Below, one piece after another: positions 33,501 through 41,088 of a DNA stretch of 49,427 nt (its first letter is position 1; each line of letters begins with the position of its first letter). The DNA comes from CAZGCA01 sp964524145 (GTDB lineage Bacteria > Hydrogenedentota > CAZGCA01): NCBI GenBank assembly GCA_964524145.1, contig CAZGCA010000046.1, positions 1-49,427 on the forward strand, read 5' to 3'. The translations under genes and the position numbers were made by a program. The notes below the pieces were generated by a model. That model was not told the DNA's origin. It did not search any database and was given only the letters and a program-made list of their open reading frames with translations.

Positions 33501-34526
33501 TCCGGCGTCGTCTATTGCGATGCCGCCGGGTACGTCGAACTGGCCCGATAGGCTGCCGAAACTGGCCCATTGCTCGAGAAATGTCCCATCCAAGGTGAAC
33601 TTCTGGATGCGGTTGAGATCGGCACCGTAGACAACGCCGCCTCCCGCTGCTACCGCCAGGAGCTCACCGAACTGGCCGGCTTCCCTTCCAAAGTCGCCCC
33701 ACTCCAACAGGTACGCTCCGTCGGGAGTGAATTTCTGTATGCGGCTGTGCTCATCCTCCCACGCCTCGGATACGTACACCATCCCAGATTCGTCGACCGC
33801 AATGCCATTGATTCCGAGAAACTCGCCCGGTCCGTCGCCGATGTCGCCCCACTCCAACAAGAACTGCCCGTCGGACGTGAATTTCTGGACCCGGTCATTC
33901 CGCGTGTCCGCGACGTACACAAGTCCCGCGGCGTCTACCGCGACGGCCAAGGGACCGTCGAACTCTCCGGGGTCCCACCCAGAACTGCCCCACTGCAACA
34001 GGAACTGCCCGTCCGGGTCGAACTTCTGGATACGGTTGTTAAGATAGTCCGCAACGTAGACGTCGCCGACGTTGTCGACTGCAACGCCGGTCGGGAGACT
34101 AAACTGACCGGACTCTTCGCCCATCTCGCCCCACTGCACCAGGAACCGGCCGTCCGAACTGAATCCCTGGATGCGATCATTATATGTATCGGCAACGTAT
34201 ACCCTTCCGGCGCCCTCTACGGCAACCGCGTTGGGGTAGAAGAACTTGCCGGGCGTCGAGCCGATACCGCCCCACTGGGTCAGTAACTGCCCGTCCGAGG
34301 TGAATTTCTGGATGCTGTGTTTGGTCGTGTTAACGACATAGAGCGAACCCGAGCTATCCGTGGCGATGCCGTTGGATGAGAAGAAATACCATGGCTGTTG
34401 CAGGGTCGGCCACATGCGCTCGAACTCATAGGTAACCTCTTCTTCGGATGATGCAATAGCAGGCAGGATGAGTAGCGTGACCAGGAAAACGAAGCAGATT
34501 CCTCGCACACGTGGTCTTTGCATCAT
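30501..34526 (-). CDS. Secreted double NHL propeller with two caspase-like domains and dockerin-like tail
   Basis: A 1341-residue exported protein from the ATG at 34526 (AAGGA 7 bases upstream; the frame extends to 34583). After the signal peptide (FVFLVTLLILPAIASS) come twelve NHL repeats to about residue 590, enough for two six-bladed propellers. Then follow two copies of a clan CD, C13/caspase-like module. Copy 1 (about 594-835) has the dyad, His in VYLTDHGGG (about 690) and Cys in VVYDACDSGSF (about 730). Copy 2 has YMVGDGDVGSF at the histidine site, so that His is lost, while DACRSASF keeps the Cys. Each module is followed by an Ig-like domain with a GTYxVAIYA-type strand. Two dockerin repeats end the protein. 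A secreted protease or signalling scaffold is likely; substrate unknown. Confidence 0.85.
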   Translation of the reverse strand: MMQRPRVRGICFVFLVTLLILPAIASSEEEVTYEFERMWPTLQQPWYFFSSNGIATDSSGSLYVVNTTKHSIQKFTSDGQLLTQWGGIGSTPGKFFYPNAVAVEGAGRVYVADTYNDRIQGFSSDGRFLVQWGEMGEESGQFSLPTGVAVDNVGDVYVADYLNNRIQKFDPDGQFLLQWGSSGWDPGEFDGPLAVAVDAAGLVYVADTRNDRVQKFTSDGQFLLEWGDIGDGPGEFLGINGIAVDESGMVYVSEAWEDEHSRIQKFTPDGAYLLEWGDFGREAGQFGELLAVAAGGGVVYGADLNRIQKFTLDGTFLEQWASFGSLSGQFDVPGGIAIDDAGDLYIVDRVNNRIQKFASDGRFLGQWGSEGSGPGQLELPDSIVMHGETVYIADVDNYRIQRLTTDGQFVTEWGSQGNGDGQFEGIAGIAIDADGNVYVADYLNDCVQKFTEDGQFLTKWGSLGDGPGEFWGAYGVAVDSTGAVYVADIHNDRVQKFDSDGQFLTQWGSYGGAPGEFFGPSGIAVDSADNVYVGEMGNNRIQKFTSDGESLSIWGSEGTGPGNFDSPTYLAVDSAGAVYVSDTGNNRIQKFAPVTVSGNSKAIVVAGGGPFPGNNLWAATQMCANFAYRTLTYQGFTKDSIYYLSSNLELDLDGNGEPDEVDGDATNANLEYAITAWAADAESVVVYLTDHGGGDTFRMSGTETLSSSDLDSWLDTLQETMVGRVVVVYDACDSGSFASSLTPHAGKERIVITSTSPGESAYFVSQGTISFSDFFWTHIFNGLDIAAAFTFASESITRAIGTQHPQVDANGNGQAGEAEDLTLIEGVFIGNGTDLHEDRPVIGGVSAPQTIEDTNSATLAAFNVTDTDGIMRVWAVIWPPEYEQGSSDSPVLRLPSVDLSHVGDDNYEVTYDGFSIAGTYQVAIYAKDRIGNTSLPSLTEVSVTSPLSRKAVIVAGGAQSDPLWPAIENCAGLAYEALTFQGYTDDDIYFMSPVSVAGVDGLATLSNIEYALTTWALENTQDVILYMVGDGDVGSFNVSETETLSAGDLDTWLDELQEGIPGTVTVIYDACRSASFLSALTPPTGKERITISGASEDEPAHFLSEGNISFSRYFWRALLDGSNIRDAFLHAKVAIEFTGRGQTAQLDDNGNGVGNEKTDGRLARNHTIGVGIILAADDPLIGSICPAQTLCGDNTPATIWVEDVTTTGVINAVWAVITPPDFSTPDPSVPVTDLQTVNLAHVGGGRYEGTYSGFSAFGTYDVAVYAMDEDGNVSLPLTTTVTQAGEADVNFDGAVNALDVQLVINAALGLSVIYDCDLNEDGQVNALDVQLVINAALGIQS

Positions 34527-34637
34527 CGGTATATCCTTGGGTTGGAGTAAAGTCACCTTAGTTTGCGACCTTCCAAGCGCCACCTCATACGACCGTTCCC
34601 ACTATCCTCCAACCCACCGTGCAAACCCGTCAGATAG

Positions 34638-34666
34638 ATCGTACAACAAACGCTTCAGAGGATCAA
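34638..34666 (-). promoter_or_regulatory. Probable promoter of the NHL-caspase gene
   Basis: On the minus strand, TTGATC (34666-34661) and TACGAT (34643-34638) with a 17-base spacer. It lies between the rhodanese gene stop and the NHL gene start. Confidence 0.45.
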
Positions 34667-34678
34667 TTCAGGCCGGAC

Positions 34679-35602
34679 TTACAGCCCCAGCGCGGCGTTG
34701 ATGCCGAGCTGGACGTCGATGGCGTTGACAAACCCATCGTCGTTCAGGTCGCAGTCGTAATCGACCGGTAGTCCGAGCGCGGCGTTGATCACCAGTTGGA
34801 TGTCTGCAGCGTCTACAGTGCTCGAACTGTTTACATCCCCGTACAGGGGTTCGCAGTCTACACTGTACAAAACCTCGACCCCGTTGCCCTGCAGTATCGG
34901 GATGTGCTCGTTCACGGCCAGAGCGCCTAGCGGGTTGCAGGAGAGGTCGATAATGTCGCCTTGCCCGAGCCCGGCGTTCTCCACGAGCGCAGCAATATCG
35001 CTGATCGAGTTGTACGACAGGTCGATCTGGTTCAGGTCGGTGAAGAACTCGATTCCCGTCAGGTCGGAGATGTTTGACGCGGACGCATCGAGCGAGCTGA
35101 ATCCTGCTCCTACAACGTCGCTTGTGCAGATGAACCCGTCGGGCTTATCGATAGCGTCTCGGACCGCCGCCTCCAGGTTGGAGTCGGGAAAGTCCACGAA
35201 ATCCCCGGTTTCGTATCCAACCGCCACCCACGTCGAGAACCCGACCTCCATGTTGTGAACGCCCGTGAAACCTTGCCCGGCGAGCGTTGCGGAAGCGGTT
35301 CTGCTCCGCCCGCCGCTCGCGCAATACACGAGGATGTCGTCATCCTGCCGTTCGCTGATCTCGTCGATACGGCTCACTAGATCTCTACTGTCAACGTTGT
35401 AAGCGCCGGGAATGTGGCCTGCGTTGTATTCGCTGGCCGTACGCACGTCGAGAACAAAGACGCCGCTCTGCCACAACTCGTGCGCTTCGCTCACCGATAC
35501 GTTGACATACTCTTGCGCGGCTGCGGGCCAGGCAGCCACAAGCAGCGTAACAGCGAGCGCGACACTTCTCGGACAAACCGATTCGATGTTCGGTGGTCTC
35601 AT
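34679..35602 (-). CDS. Secreted rhodanese-LRR protein with dockerin-like tail
   Basis: A 307-residue exported protein from the ATG at 35602 (AGGA 8 bases upstream; the frame extends to 35641). Order of parts: signal peptide ending in PAAAQ, a rhodanese domain with GVFVLDVRTASEYNAGHIPG and the active-site loop VYCASGGRSR, a short leucine-rich-repeat-like stretch (LTGIEFFTDLNQIDLSYNSI) and two dockerin-type repeats ending AALGL. Rhodaneses transfer sulfane sulfur through the loop cysteine. An exported one coupled to LRRs and a dockerin-like tag is uncommon, and the sulfur chemistry outside the cytoplasm is unproven. It has its own promoter at 35643-35671. The tail resembles those of the NHL-caspase and YD-repeat proteins. 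Confidence 0.85.
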   Translation of the reverse strand: MRPPNIESVCPRSVALAVTLLVAAWPAAAQEYVNVSVSEAHELWQSGVFVLDVRTASEYNAGHIPGAYNVDSRDLVSRIDEISERQDDDILVYCASGGRSRTASATLAGQGFTGVHNMEVGFSTWVAVGYETGDFVDFPDSNLEAAVRDAIDKPDGFICTSDVVGAGFSSLDASASNISDLTGIEFFTDLNQIDLSYNSISDIAALVENAGLGQGDIIDLSCNPLGALAVNEHIPILQGNGVEVLYSVDCEPLYGDVNSSSTVDAADIQLVINAALGLPVDYDCDLNDDGFVNAIDVQLGINAALGL

Positions 35603-35642
35603 CGCCTGCTTCCTGCTCTTCACACTCGCGAATCTACACATT

Positions 35643-35671
35643 AGTCTACCGCTCGCGAGCAGCCGTGTAAA
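35643..35671 (-). promoter_or_regulatory. Sigma-70 promoter of the rhodanese-LRR gene
   Basis: On the minus strand, TTTACA (35671-35666) and TAGACT (35648-35643) with a 17-base spacer; the leader is about 35 bases. Confidence 0.65.
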
Positions 35672-35701
35672 GACTCGGGTGACGCATTCCCACCGCTATT
35701 C

Positions 35702-35753
35702 CGTGGCTTGGGCGTCTCGGCGAAGAGACCTTGGGCAGGATGCCCAAGCTACG
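35702..35753. repeat. Nested palindromic intergenic repeat
   Basis: Outer arms CGTGGCTTGGGC (35702-35713) and GCCCAAGCTACG (35742-35753) pair with one G-T wobble. Inside, GTCTC and GAGAC (35714-35729) form a second hairpin, and TTGGGC-AGGAT-GCCCAA offers a competing one. The layout resembles dispersed palindromic repeats of uncultured bacteria. Only one copy is in the window. Confidence 0.6.
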
Positions 35754-35764
35754 CTCTGCACATC

Positions 35765-35794
35765 TTGTATTCTTGGCTGAGAAACTGATAGTGT
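35765..35794 (+). promoter_or_regulatory. Possible promoter of the URO-D family gene
   Basis: TTGTAT at 35765-35770 and TAGTGT at 35789-35794, spacer 18 bases. The hexamers are weaker than elsewhere in the window. The ATG at 35866 is about 65 bases downstream. Confidence 0.35.
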
Positions 35795-35865
35795 AAAAGC
35801 GGAGCGTGATGTTCCGAAATCGATGTCAAGACAATCTCGGTTCTTCGAACAATATGGAGTGAGCC

Positions 35866-37114
35866 ATGAAACCACGTGAACGAGTGCTTGCGGCGCTCAA
35901 CCACCGGGAACCCGATCGAATTCCCATCGACTTCGGCGGGCATCGCTCGTCGGGAATACACGCCAGTGCGTATGCGAAACTGCGCGACTTTCTCGGCTTG
36001 GAAGAGAAACCAATCCGCGTCTATGACGTCATCCAGCAGTTGGCAATCGTCGATGAGGACGTCCTCGACCGGTTCGAAGCCGATACCGTCGCGTTGGGGC
36101 GGGCGTTCGCGNNNNNNNNNNGCGTTCGCGCTCGACGACGAGTCGTGGGCCGATTGGACGTTGCCGGACGGGACGCCATGCCAGGTTCCGGTCTGGGTTC
36201 AGCCTGAGCGGCAGAAGACGAGATGGGTTATACGCTCGAAGACCGGCAGGGTCATTGCACAGATGCCTGACGGCGCTCTCTATTTCGAGCAGACGTACTT
36301 CCCGTTCGCGGAAAAGGACGATCCGGACAACATACCTGCCTGGATGGGCGAATCTATGTGGACAGCCATAGCATGTCCGCCGGGTCCTCTCGCAGAAGGT
36401 CCCGACGGGACCAACGTGCTGTCAGAAGGCGCGCGAACGCTCAGAGATAAGACCGACCGAGCCATCATTGGGCTGTTCGGCGGCAACTTGTTGGAGATCG
36501 GTCAGTTCATGTACAGAAACGACAACTTCTTCATGCTGCTCGCAAGCGATCCGGACCGGGCACATCTCTTTCTCGACAAGCTCGTCGAGATCCATCTCGC
36601 CAATCTCGAAACGTTTCTTGGAGCGGTCGGCGACTATATCGACGTCATACTGTTTGGCGACGATCTCGGAATGCAAACGGGTCCGCAGGTGTCGCCGGCA
36701 ATGTACCGCGAGTTCTTCAAACCGAGACACACGCTCATGTGGCAGCGCGCGAAACAGCTCGCCGACGTCAAGGTGATGCTCCACTGCTGCGGCGGAATCC
36801 GGGAGCTGTTTCCGGACCTCATCGACGCCGGTCTCGACACGACCAACCCGGTGCAAACGAACTGTGCGGGAATGGACGCTGCCGAGCTGAAGAAGGAGTT
36901 CGGAAACGACATCACGTTGTGGGGCGGAGGTTGCGATACCAGAGACGTCCTGCCGAACGGGACTCCGGACGAAACAAAGCGGCATGTGAAGGAACAGATA
37001 GGAATACTGAGCCCCGGCGGAGGGTTCGTCTTCCAACAGATCCACAACATCATGGCCGACGTTCCGCCGCAAAACGTTGTGGCTATGTTCGACGCAGCAC
37101 AAGAGCAGGCCTAG
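35866..37114 (+). CDS. URO-D/MtaA-family methyltransferase-like protein, interrupted by an assembly gap
   Basis: Uroporphyrinogen decarboxylase superfamily member. It begins MKPRERVLAALNHREPDR, typical of the MtaA/CmuA-like branch, and carries LHCCGGIRELFPDLIDAG, an HxC-like metal motif used by corrinoid methyltransferases. It is unlikely to be HemE itself, because heme genes are absent nearby and the metal motif is not part of HemE. Ten N (36112-36121) shift the frame. The nine bases before and after the gap are identical. Removing the N run and one copy (19 bases) restores one frame, VALGRAFALDDESW, and gives 409 residues. So the gene is intact and the frameshift is an artefact. Downstream is a large inverted repeat. 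Confidence 0.85.
36103..36130. other. Scaffold gap with duplicated flank
   Basis: GCGTTCGCG occurs at 36103-36111 and again at 36122-36130, on the two sides of ten N. This is what results when two contigs overlapping by a few bases are joined with a fixed-size gap. Collapsing the overlap repairs the reading frame of the URO-D family gene. Confidence 0.9.
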
Positions 37115-37133
37115 AACGAGGCGTATCTAAACA

Positions 37134-37216
37134 TGTCATTCTGAGCGTAGCGAAGAATCTCGCTTCTGAAGTGCTGCGTGTACGTTTGAGATTCTTCGCT
37201 GACGCTCAGAATGACA
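37134..37216. repeat. Long inverted repeat (28/29-base arms)
   Basis: The left arm 37134-37161 begins TGTCATTCTGAGCG. The right arm 37188-37216 is its reverse complement with one extra G. The loop is 26 bases. The arms match the widespread TCATTCTGAGCG/GCGAAGAATCTC type of dispersed bacterial repeat. It lies just after the URO-D family gene, where it could also act as a transcript 3' end hairpin. Confidence 0.85.
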
Positions 37217-37363
37217 AGATGAAAAGCCCTGCCGGAGACGAATTGCAGCGTATTCACCCGTCGGGGCATCGGACTTTCGGTTTGAAGTCGAAAACCTCGC
37301 TCATTGCTCTTTTGTGTGCGTGAGACAAGACCAGCCGCGCGCCACGCCTTATTGACTCGGCCC

Positions 37364-38344
37364 TCACGTTGTCTCAAATACGGGGTTCAGCCCCGACGCC
37401 AGCGCTTGGAGCCTCTTCTCATCCTCATCCGTGAGAGGCTCAAATCTCATTGCCAGGTCCATGGCGAGCCGAAACAACTCCTCTTCTCCGGGAGGAATAA
37501 GCGCCGTTATGGGCTGGCTCAGTGCGAAGCGCAACCCAAGCTCCGCCTCGTTCCCGTCCGTGAGCGGTTGATACCAGCACTTCTGGTATTTCTCGCGCCG
37601 CGGGTCATCCTCGGGCCATCGTTGCCGCGCAAGCGCTTTGAGCGCGAGCCGCGCGACACCCTTCGACTTCGCCCGTTGCATAATCTGGGGCCCGAAGTCG
37701 CCTTTGTACCAAGCCGCAAAGTTGACGGGGAACAAAGCCGAGTCGAAATCGTAACGGTCCATTGCAGCGAACGACGCCTCGACCGAGTGTGCCGAAAAAC
37801 CGAGGTGGCGAACCTGTCCGGCCTTCTTGGCCTCGACCAGAACCTCCATCGCACCGCCTTTTGAAAAGGCAGCGTCGACGTCCTTCTTGGCATCCGTTAT
37901 ACCGTGAAGCTGGTAGAGGTCGAAGTGGTCCGTGCGGAGCCGTTCCAAAGACCGTTTGAGTTCTGCTTGCACGCCCTCCCGTGTGCGTTCGGTGCTCTTG
38001 CACGCAAGAAAGACCTTTTTGCGGTACGGTTCGAGAGCAGGTCCCAGCCGCAGTTCCGCGTCCCCGTATGTGGGAGCGAAGTCAAAGTAGTTGACGCCTC
38101 GTTCGACCGCCTCGGCAACGACACGATTCGCGTGCGACTGTTCTGCGCCGGCTACCACAATACCGCCGAAACCGATGACCGAAAGCTCGACACCGGTCTT
38201 GCCGTATTCTCGGCGTGGGAGCGTCGAAGGATTCGAAGATACGGTTGTGCTCATCTCATCGGCCTTTCCTTGTCGGGGCGATCCGTCCACGGCCAGGCCT
38301 GCTGTTGCAGCGACCCCGGCCTTGAGGAAATCGCGTCGGTTCAT
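37364..38344 (-). CDS. Tat-exported aldo/keto reductase
   Basis: NAD(P)H-dependent oxidoreductase of the aldo/keto reductase superfamily, 326 residues. The N-terminus MNRRDFLKAGVAATAG is a twin-arginine signal, so the folded, cofactor-loaded enzyme would act outside the cytoplasm. The catalytic tetrad is present: Asp88 and Tyr93 (FDFAPTYGD), Lys116 (LACKST) and His147 (YQLHG). Substrate cannot be read from sequence; sugars or glycoside ketones are plausible given the neighbours. I chose the ATG at 38344, with AGGAGGT upstream; the frame continues to 38434 but loses the Tat start. It has its own promoter at 38417-38445 and is separated from the kinase operon by a dispersed repeat. Confidence 0.9.
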   Translation of the reverse strand: MNRRDFLKAGVAATAGLAVDGSPRQGKADEMSTTVSSNPSTLPRREYGKTGVELSVIGFGGIVVAGAEQSHANRVVAEAVERGVNYFDFAPTYGDAELRLGPALEPYRKKVFLACKSTERTREGVQAELKRSLERLRTDHFDLYQLHGITDAKKDVDAAFSKGGAMEVLVEAKKAGQVRHLGFSAHSVEASFAAMDRYDFDSALFPVNFAAWYKGDFGPQIMQRAKSKGVARLALKALARQRWPEDDPRREKYQKCWYQPLTDGNEAELGLRFALSQPITALIPPGEEELFRLAMDLAMRFEPLTDEDEKRLQALASGLNPVFETT

Positions 38345-38416
38345 GGCACACCTCCTGCATTCCAGCCTGGCTTGAATGCGTATTCCCAATACAACCCGGT
38401 GTCCGCCACCGAAAAG

Positions 38417-38445
38417 ATGATACCACCGGATCACTCGAAGGGCAA
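38417..38445 (-). promoter_or_regulatory. Probable promoter of the aldo/keto reductase gene
   Basis: On the minus strand, TTGCCC (38445-38440) and TATCAT (38422-38417) with a 17-base spacer. Confidence 0.45.
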
Positions 38446-38500
38446 GGGCTTTGCTTCACCGACGCGGACCGCACTGCAACTAAAGGCGCTGCTGGGTGGC

Positions 38501-38618
38501 GCTCGCTTCAGTCGTCCCTACGGGACTCGCCTGGCTGGGCGGGGGTATGCGCTTGAACCCAGGAATGAATTCCTGGGCTATTATCGAGCGTCCCTACCGG
38601 ACGGATTGAGATTGGGGA
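38501..38618 (+). repeat. Dispersed palindromic repeat, copy 3
   Basis: Aligns with the reverse complement of 9681-9798 over its full length, including the central CCCAGGAATGAATTCCTGGG palindrome and the flanking CGTCCCTAC hairpins. The distal hairpin reads CGTCCCTACCGGACG here. It fills most of the interval between the aldo/keto reductase promoter and the kinase stop. That interval (38345-38674) otherwise holds nothing I can name. Confidence 0.85.
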
Positions 38619-38674
38619 GTTGGGGCTTTGGCGGGCGTCTGGTTCTCGAACGTTGTTCCGGGGAGACATGCGCG

Positions 38675-40249
38675 CTAGCTGTTCAACCGCCGATAGATCT
38701 TCTTGTTCCGATTGTAGATGTTTACGAATTCGCGGAAGTGGTTGTCGTAGATATCGCGATGCTTGGCTGTGGGAGAGTATGTGGCTTGGTATTCAGTATA
38801 TCCCGGAATCTCGTCGAACCCTGCCAAACCCAGTCCGACCGACGCCATGAGCGCCGCGCCGCGTACGTTGGCCTGGATGGGCTCTTGCAGCTGTCGTATG
38901 GGACGGTTCAGAACATCGGCGAAGATCTGGCACCACACGTTGGAGATGGCTCCTCCTCCAACGATCGTGATAGTGTCCAACTTTCTACCGAGGAGTTTCT
39001 CGAACGGACCCAACATCCAGCGAGTGTTCAAAGCAACCCCTTCCAGGAACGCCCGAATGACGTCTTCACGCGAGTTCTCCAGCGAGAGGTTGAATATTGC
39101 CGCGCGCACATGGCGATCGTCGACAGGTGATCGTTCACCGTAAATCCACGGCGTGTAGATCACGCCATTGCTGCCGGCCGGTGTTTTGTCGGCGATCCGG
39201 TCCATTATCTTGTAGACATCGGGCACGTTTTCCTCGTGCAGCAGTTCGTCTTTGTGGTACAGGATCTTGTCGCGCAAGAACGTCAGGTTGCCGCCCGCCG
39301 TCGTCTGATGTGTGTACAACAGATATCGGCCCGGAACCGCACACGGCAGAGCTGCCACCGAGGAGAAGATATCGGTCTTCTTGAACGGGACATGCGCTGC
39401 CAACCACGACGAGGTGCCAATATGGATATGAGCCTCATAATCTCGTACCGCACCCGATCCGATAGCGGCGGCAGTGTTGTCGATAGCCCCGGCCACCACT
39501 TTCACGTCGTCGTTGAGTCCCAAGGCTGCAGCGACCTCCTTGTTAACCGTGCCGATCACGTCGGTACATTTGACGATTTCAGGGAACTTGTCCCGATCGA
39601 TCCCACAGTGCCGAAGGAGCGAACCGCTGTACGCCACGCTTGCGGGATTGCGGTTGTCCGTAACCCAGCAGGTCAAGATCGAGTCGTACGTTGCCACAAA
39701 CCTGCCGGTAAGCCGGAGGTTGAGATAATCGAGCACATTCAGAAACTTGTAGGTCTTCTCATACACTTCCGGGTGCTCGCGTTTGACGTACAGCATGTGC
39801 GCCGCCGAGTCTTTGCCGGTGGTGGACGGCGCACCTCCCGTCAATCTGATCCAGCGGAACAGCTTGTACGGGTGGTATCCGGCCACCTCGATAGGACCTC
39901 GTGTGATCTCCTTCAGGTGTTCGGCCCCGCGGGAGTCCATCCAGAGGATGGCGTTCATCAGATGGTGTCCGTCGGCATCTACCGGGACCGTTCCCTCCCC
40001 TTGTGTGCTGCAGCAGACTGCGACGATACTCTGGGCCGGAACGATGTTCCTGCTGATGAGGTCCCTCGAGGTTTTGAGCAAGGCATCCCACCAATCGCTC
40101 GGATCTTGTTCAGCTCCGCCGTTGGGAAACAAATGCGTTGGCACCGGTTGATATTGCCATCCCACCACCTTGCCGAAAGTGGAAACCAGGGCCGCTTTGC
40201 AGCCGGACGTTCCAAGGTCTATCCCGAGCACATACTTATCGTCCGGCAT
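38675..40249 (-). CDS. FGGY-family carbohydrate kinase
   Basis: ATP-dependent sugar kinase, 524 residues. It opens with the phosphate-1 motif GIDLGTSGCKA. A catalytic aspartate is expected in VAGAIDNTAAAIGSG. TIVGGGAISNVWCQIFADVL matches the C-terminal adenosine-binding FGGY signature, and the length fits xylulose/ribulose/fuculose kinases. The sugar cannot be assigned. It begins 46 bases after the class II aldolase, so the pair probably phosphorylates a ketose and then splits the product, as in the fucose, rhamnose or ribulose routes. AAGGA lies 9 bases upstream of the ATG. It is the last gene of the leftward operon. Confidence 0.93.
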   Translation of the reverse strand: MPDDKYVLGIDLGTSGCKAALVSTFGKVVGWQYQPVPTHLFPNGGAEQDPSDWWDALLKTSRDLISRNIVPAQSIVAVCCSTQGEGTVPVDADGHHLMNAILWMDSRGAEHLKEITRGPIEVAGYHPYKLFRWIRLTGGAPSTTGKDSAAHMLYVKREHPEVYEKTYKFLNVLDYLNLRLTGRFVATYDSILTCWVTDNRNPASVAYSGSLLRHCGIDRDKFPEIVKCTDVIGTVNKEVAAALGLNDDVKVVAGAIDNTAAAIGSGAVRDYEAHIHIGTSSWLAAHVPFKKTDIFSSVAALPCAVPGRYLLYTHQTTAGGNLTFLRDKILYHKDELLHEENVPDVYKIMDRIADKTPAGSNGVIYTPWIYGERSPVDDRHVRAAIFNLSLENSREDVIRAFLEGVALNTRWMLGPFEKLLGRKLDTITIVGGGAISNVWCQIFADVLNRPIRQLQEPIQANVRGAALMASVGLGLAGFDEIPGYTEYQATYSPTAKHRDIYDNHFREFVNIYNRNKKIYRRLNS

Positions 40250-40295
40250 TCTCAGGGTCCTTGACGGTTGAGGCGGGATTGAAATGTATCCAAGG

Positions 40296-40991
40296 TCATT
40301 TCGATTGTCGAAGCTTCTCTTTGCGTGCGATCTCCATATCCTGCGCGCCAGTTACAATTCCGTGCAAGGCTGTGGGAAGCGGTTCCGGGAGCACGTTGAC
40401 GGTCTTGCCCGTGGCGAGCGCGCGGTAATAGATGATCGCTGTCTTCTCGAGCATCTCGACATAGCTGATGGTTTTTTCCAGGCTGCCGCCCACGCAGAGT
40501 GCCCCGTGGTTCTGGAGGAGATAACAATGGCAGCGGTTGCTGAGTTTGCCGACAACGTTCTCGAGCAGTTCGGGGCTGCCGGACAGACCGTAGGGCACGA
40601 CCTCGACCTTGTTGCCGATGGCAACCGTTACCTCGTCGAAGAGAGGCGGGATCGGCTCGTTGAGCACGCCGAAGACGCTGGCGTAAGGCTGGTGGGTATG
40701 AATCACCGCGTTGACATCTCTTCTGTTCTTGTAGACGGCGATATGCATCGGCGTTTCGACGGAAGGTTCCGACTTGCCTTCGATGCGGACCTGCTCGAGA
40801 TCGACGACGCAGATGTCATCAACCGTCATGGCCGCGTACTTCTTGGTTGAAGGCGTCACGACAACGGTATCATCGTCAACGAGAACGGACACGTTGCCTC
40901 CTGTGCCTGACCGGGTGCCGAAGAATCCTTGTTGGGAGAGTGTCTGGCTGACCTCCAGCACCTCCCGCTTGTAATCGTCGTACTTACCCAT
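40296..40991 (-). CDS. Class II aldolase (L-fuculose-phosphate aldolase type)
   Basis: Zinc-dependent aldolase/epimerase-fold protein, 231 residues, the usual length for the FucA/AraD family. The expected site residues are visible: Glu79 (SVETPMH), zinc ligands His98 and His100 (VIHTHQPYA), and His162 in LLQNHGAL. FucA-type enzymes use Glu as acid/base to cleave a ketose 1-phosphate into dihydroxyacetone phosphate and a short aldehyde; AraD relatives epimerise. The adjacent FGGY kinase favours cleavage of a phosphorylated ketose. It lies 97 bases after the aminotransferase gene, probably in the same transcript. GGGA precedes the ATG. Confidence 0.92.
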   Translation of the reverse strand: MGKYDDYKREVLEVSQTLSQQGFFGTRSGTGGNVSVLVDDDTVVVTPSTKKYAAMTVDDICVVDLEQVRIEGKSEPSVETPMHIAVYKNRRDVNAVIHTHQPYASVFGVLNEPIPPLFDEVTVAIGNKVEVVPYGLSGSPELLENVVGKLSNRCHCYLLQNHGALCVGGSLEKTISYVEMLEKTAIIYYRALATGKTVNVLPEPLPTALHGIVTGAQDMEIARKEKLRQSK

Positions 40992-41088
40992 CTCGTATTC
41001 CCTTTTCCATGTGGCGCATGCAGGTCGGCAACGACCCGGAGTGCATCCCCGGCGGCAATCCCGTCGGGTGGCAGCCGGACAGTCTCAT

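Noticed and set aside
35866..37114. Pseudogene by frameshift
   Set aside because: The frameshift coincides with ten N flanked by a duplicated 9-mer; collapsing it restores the frame.
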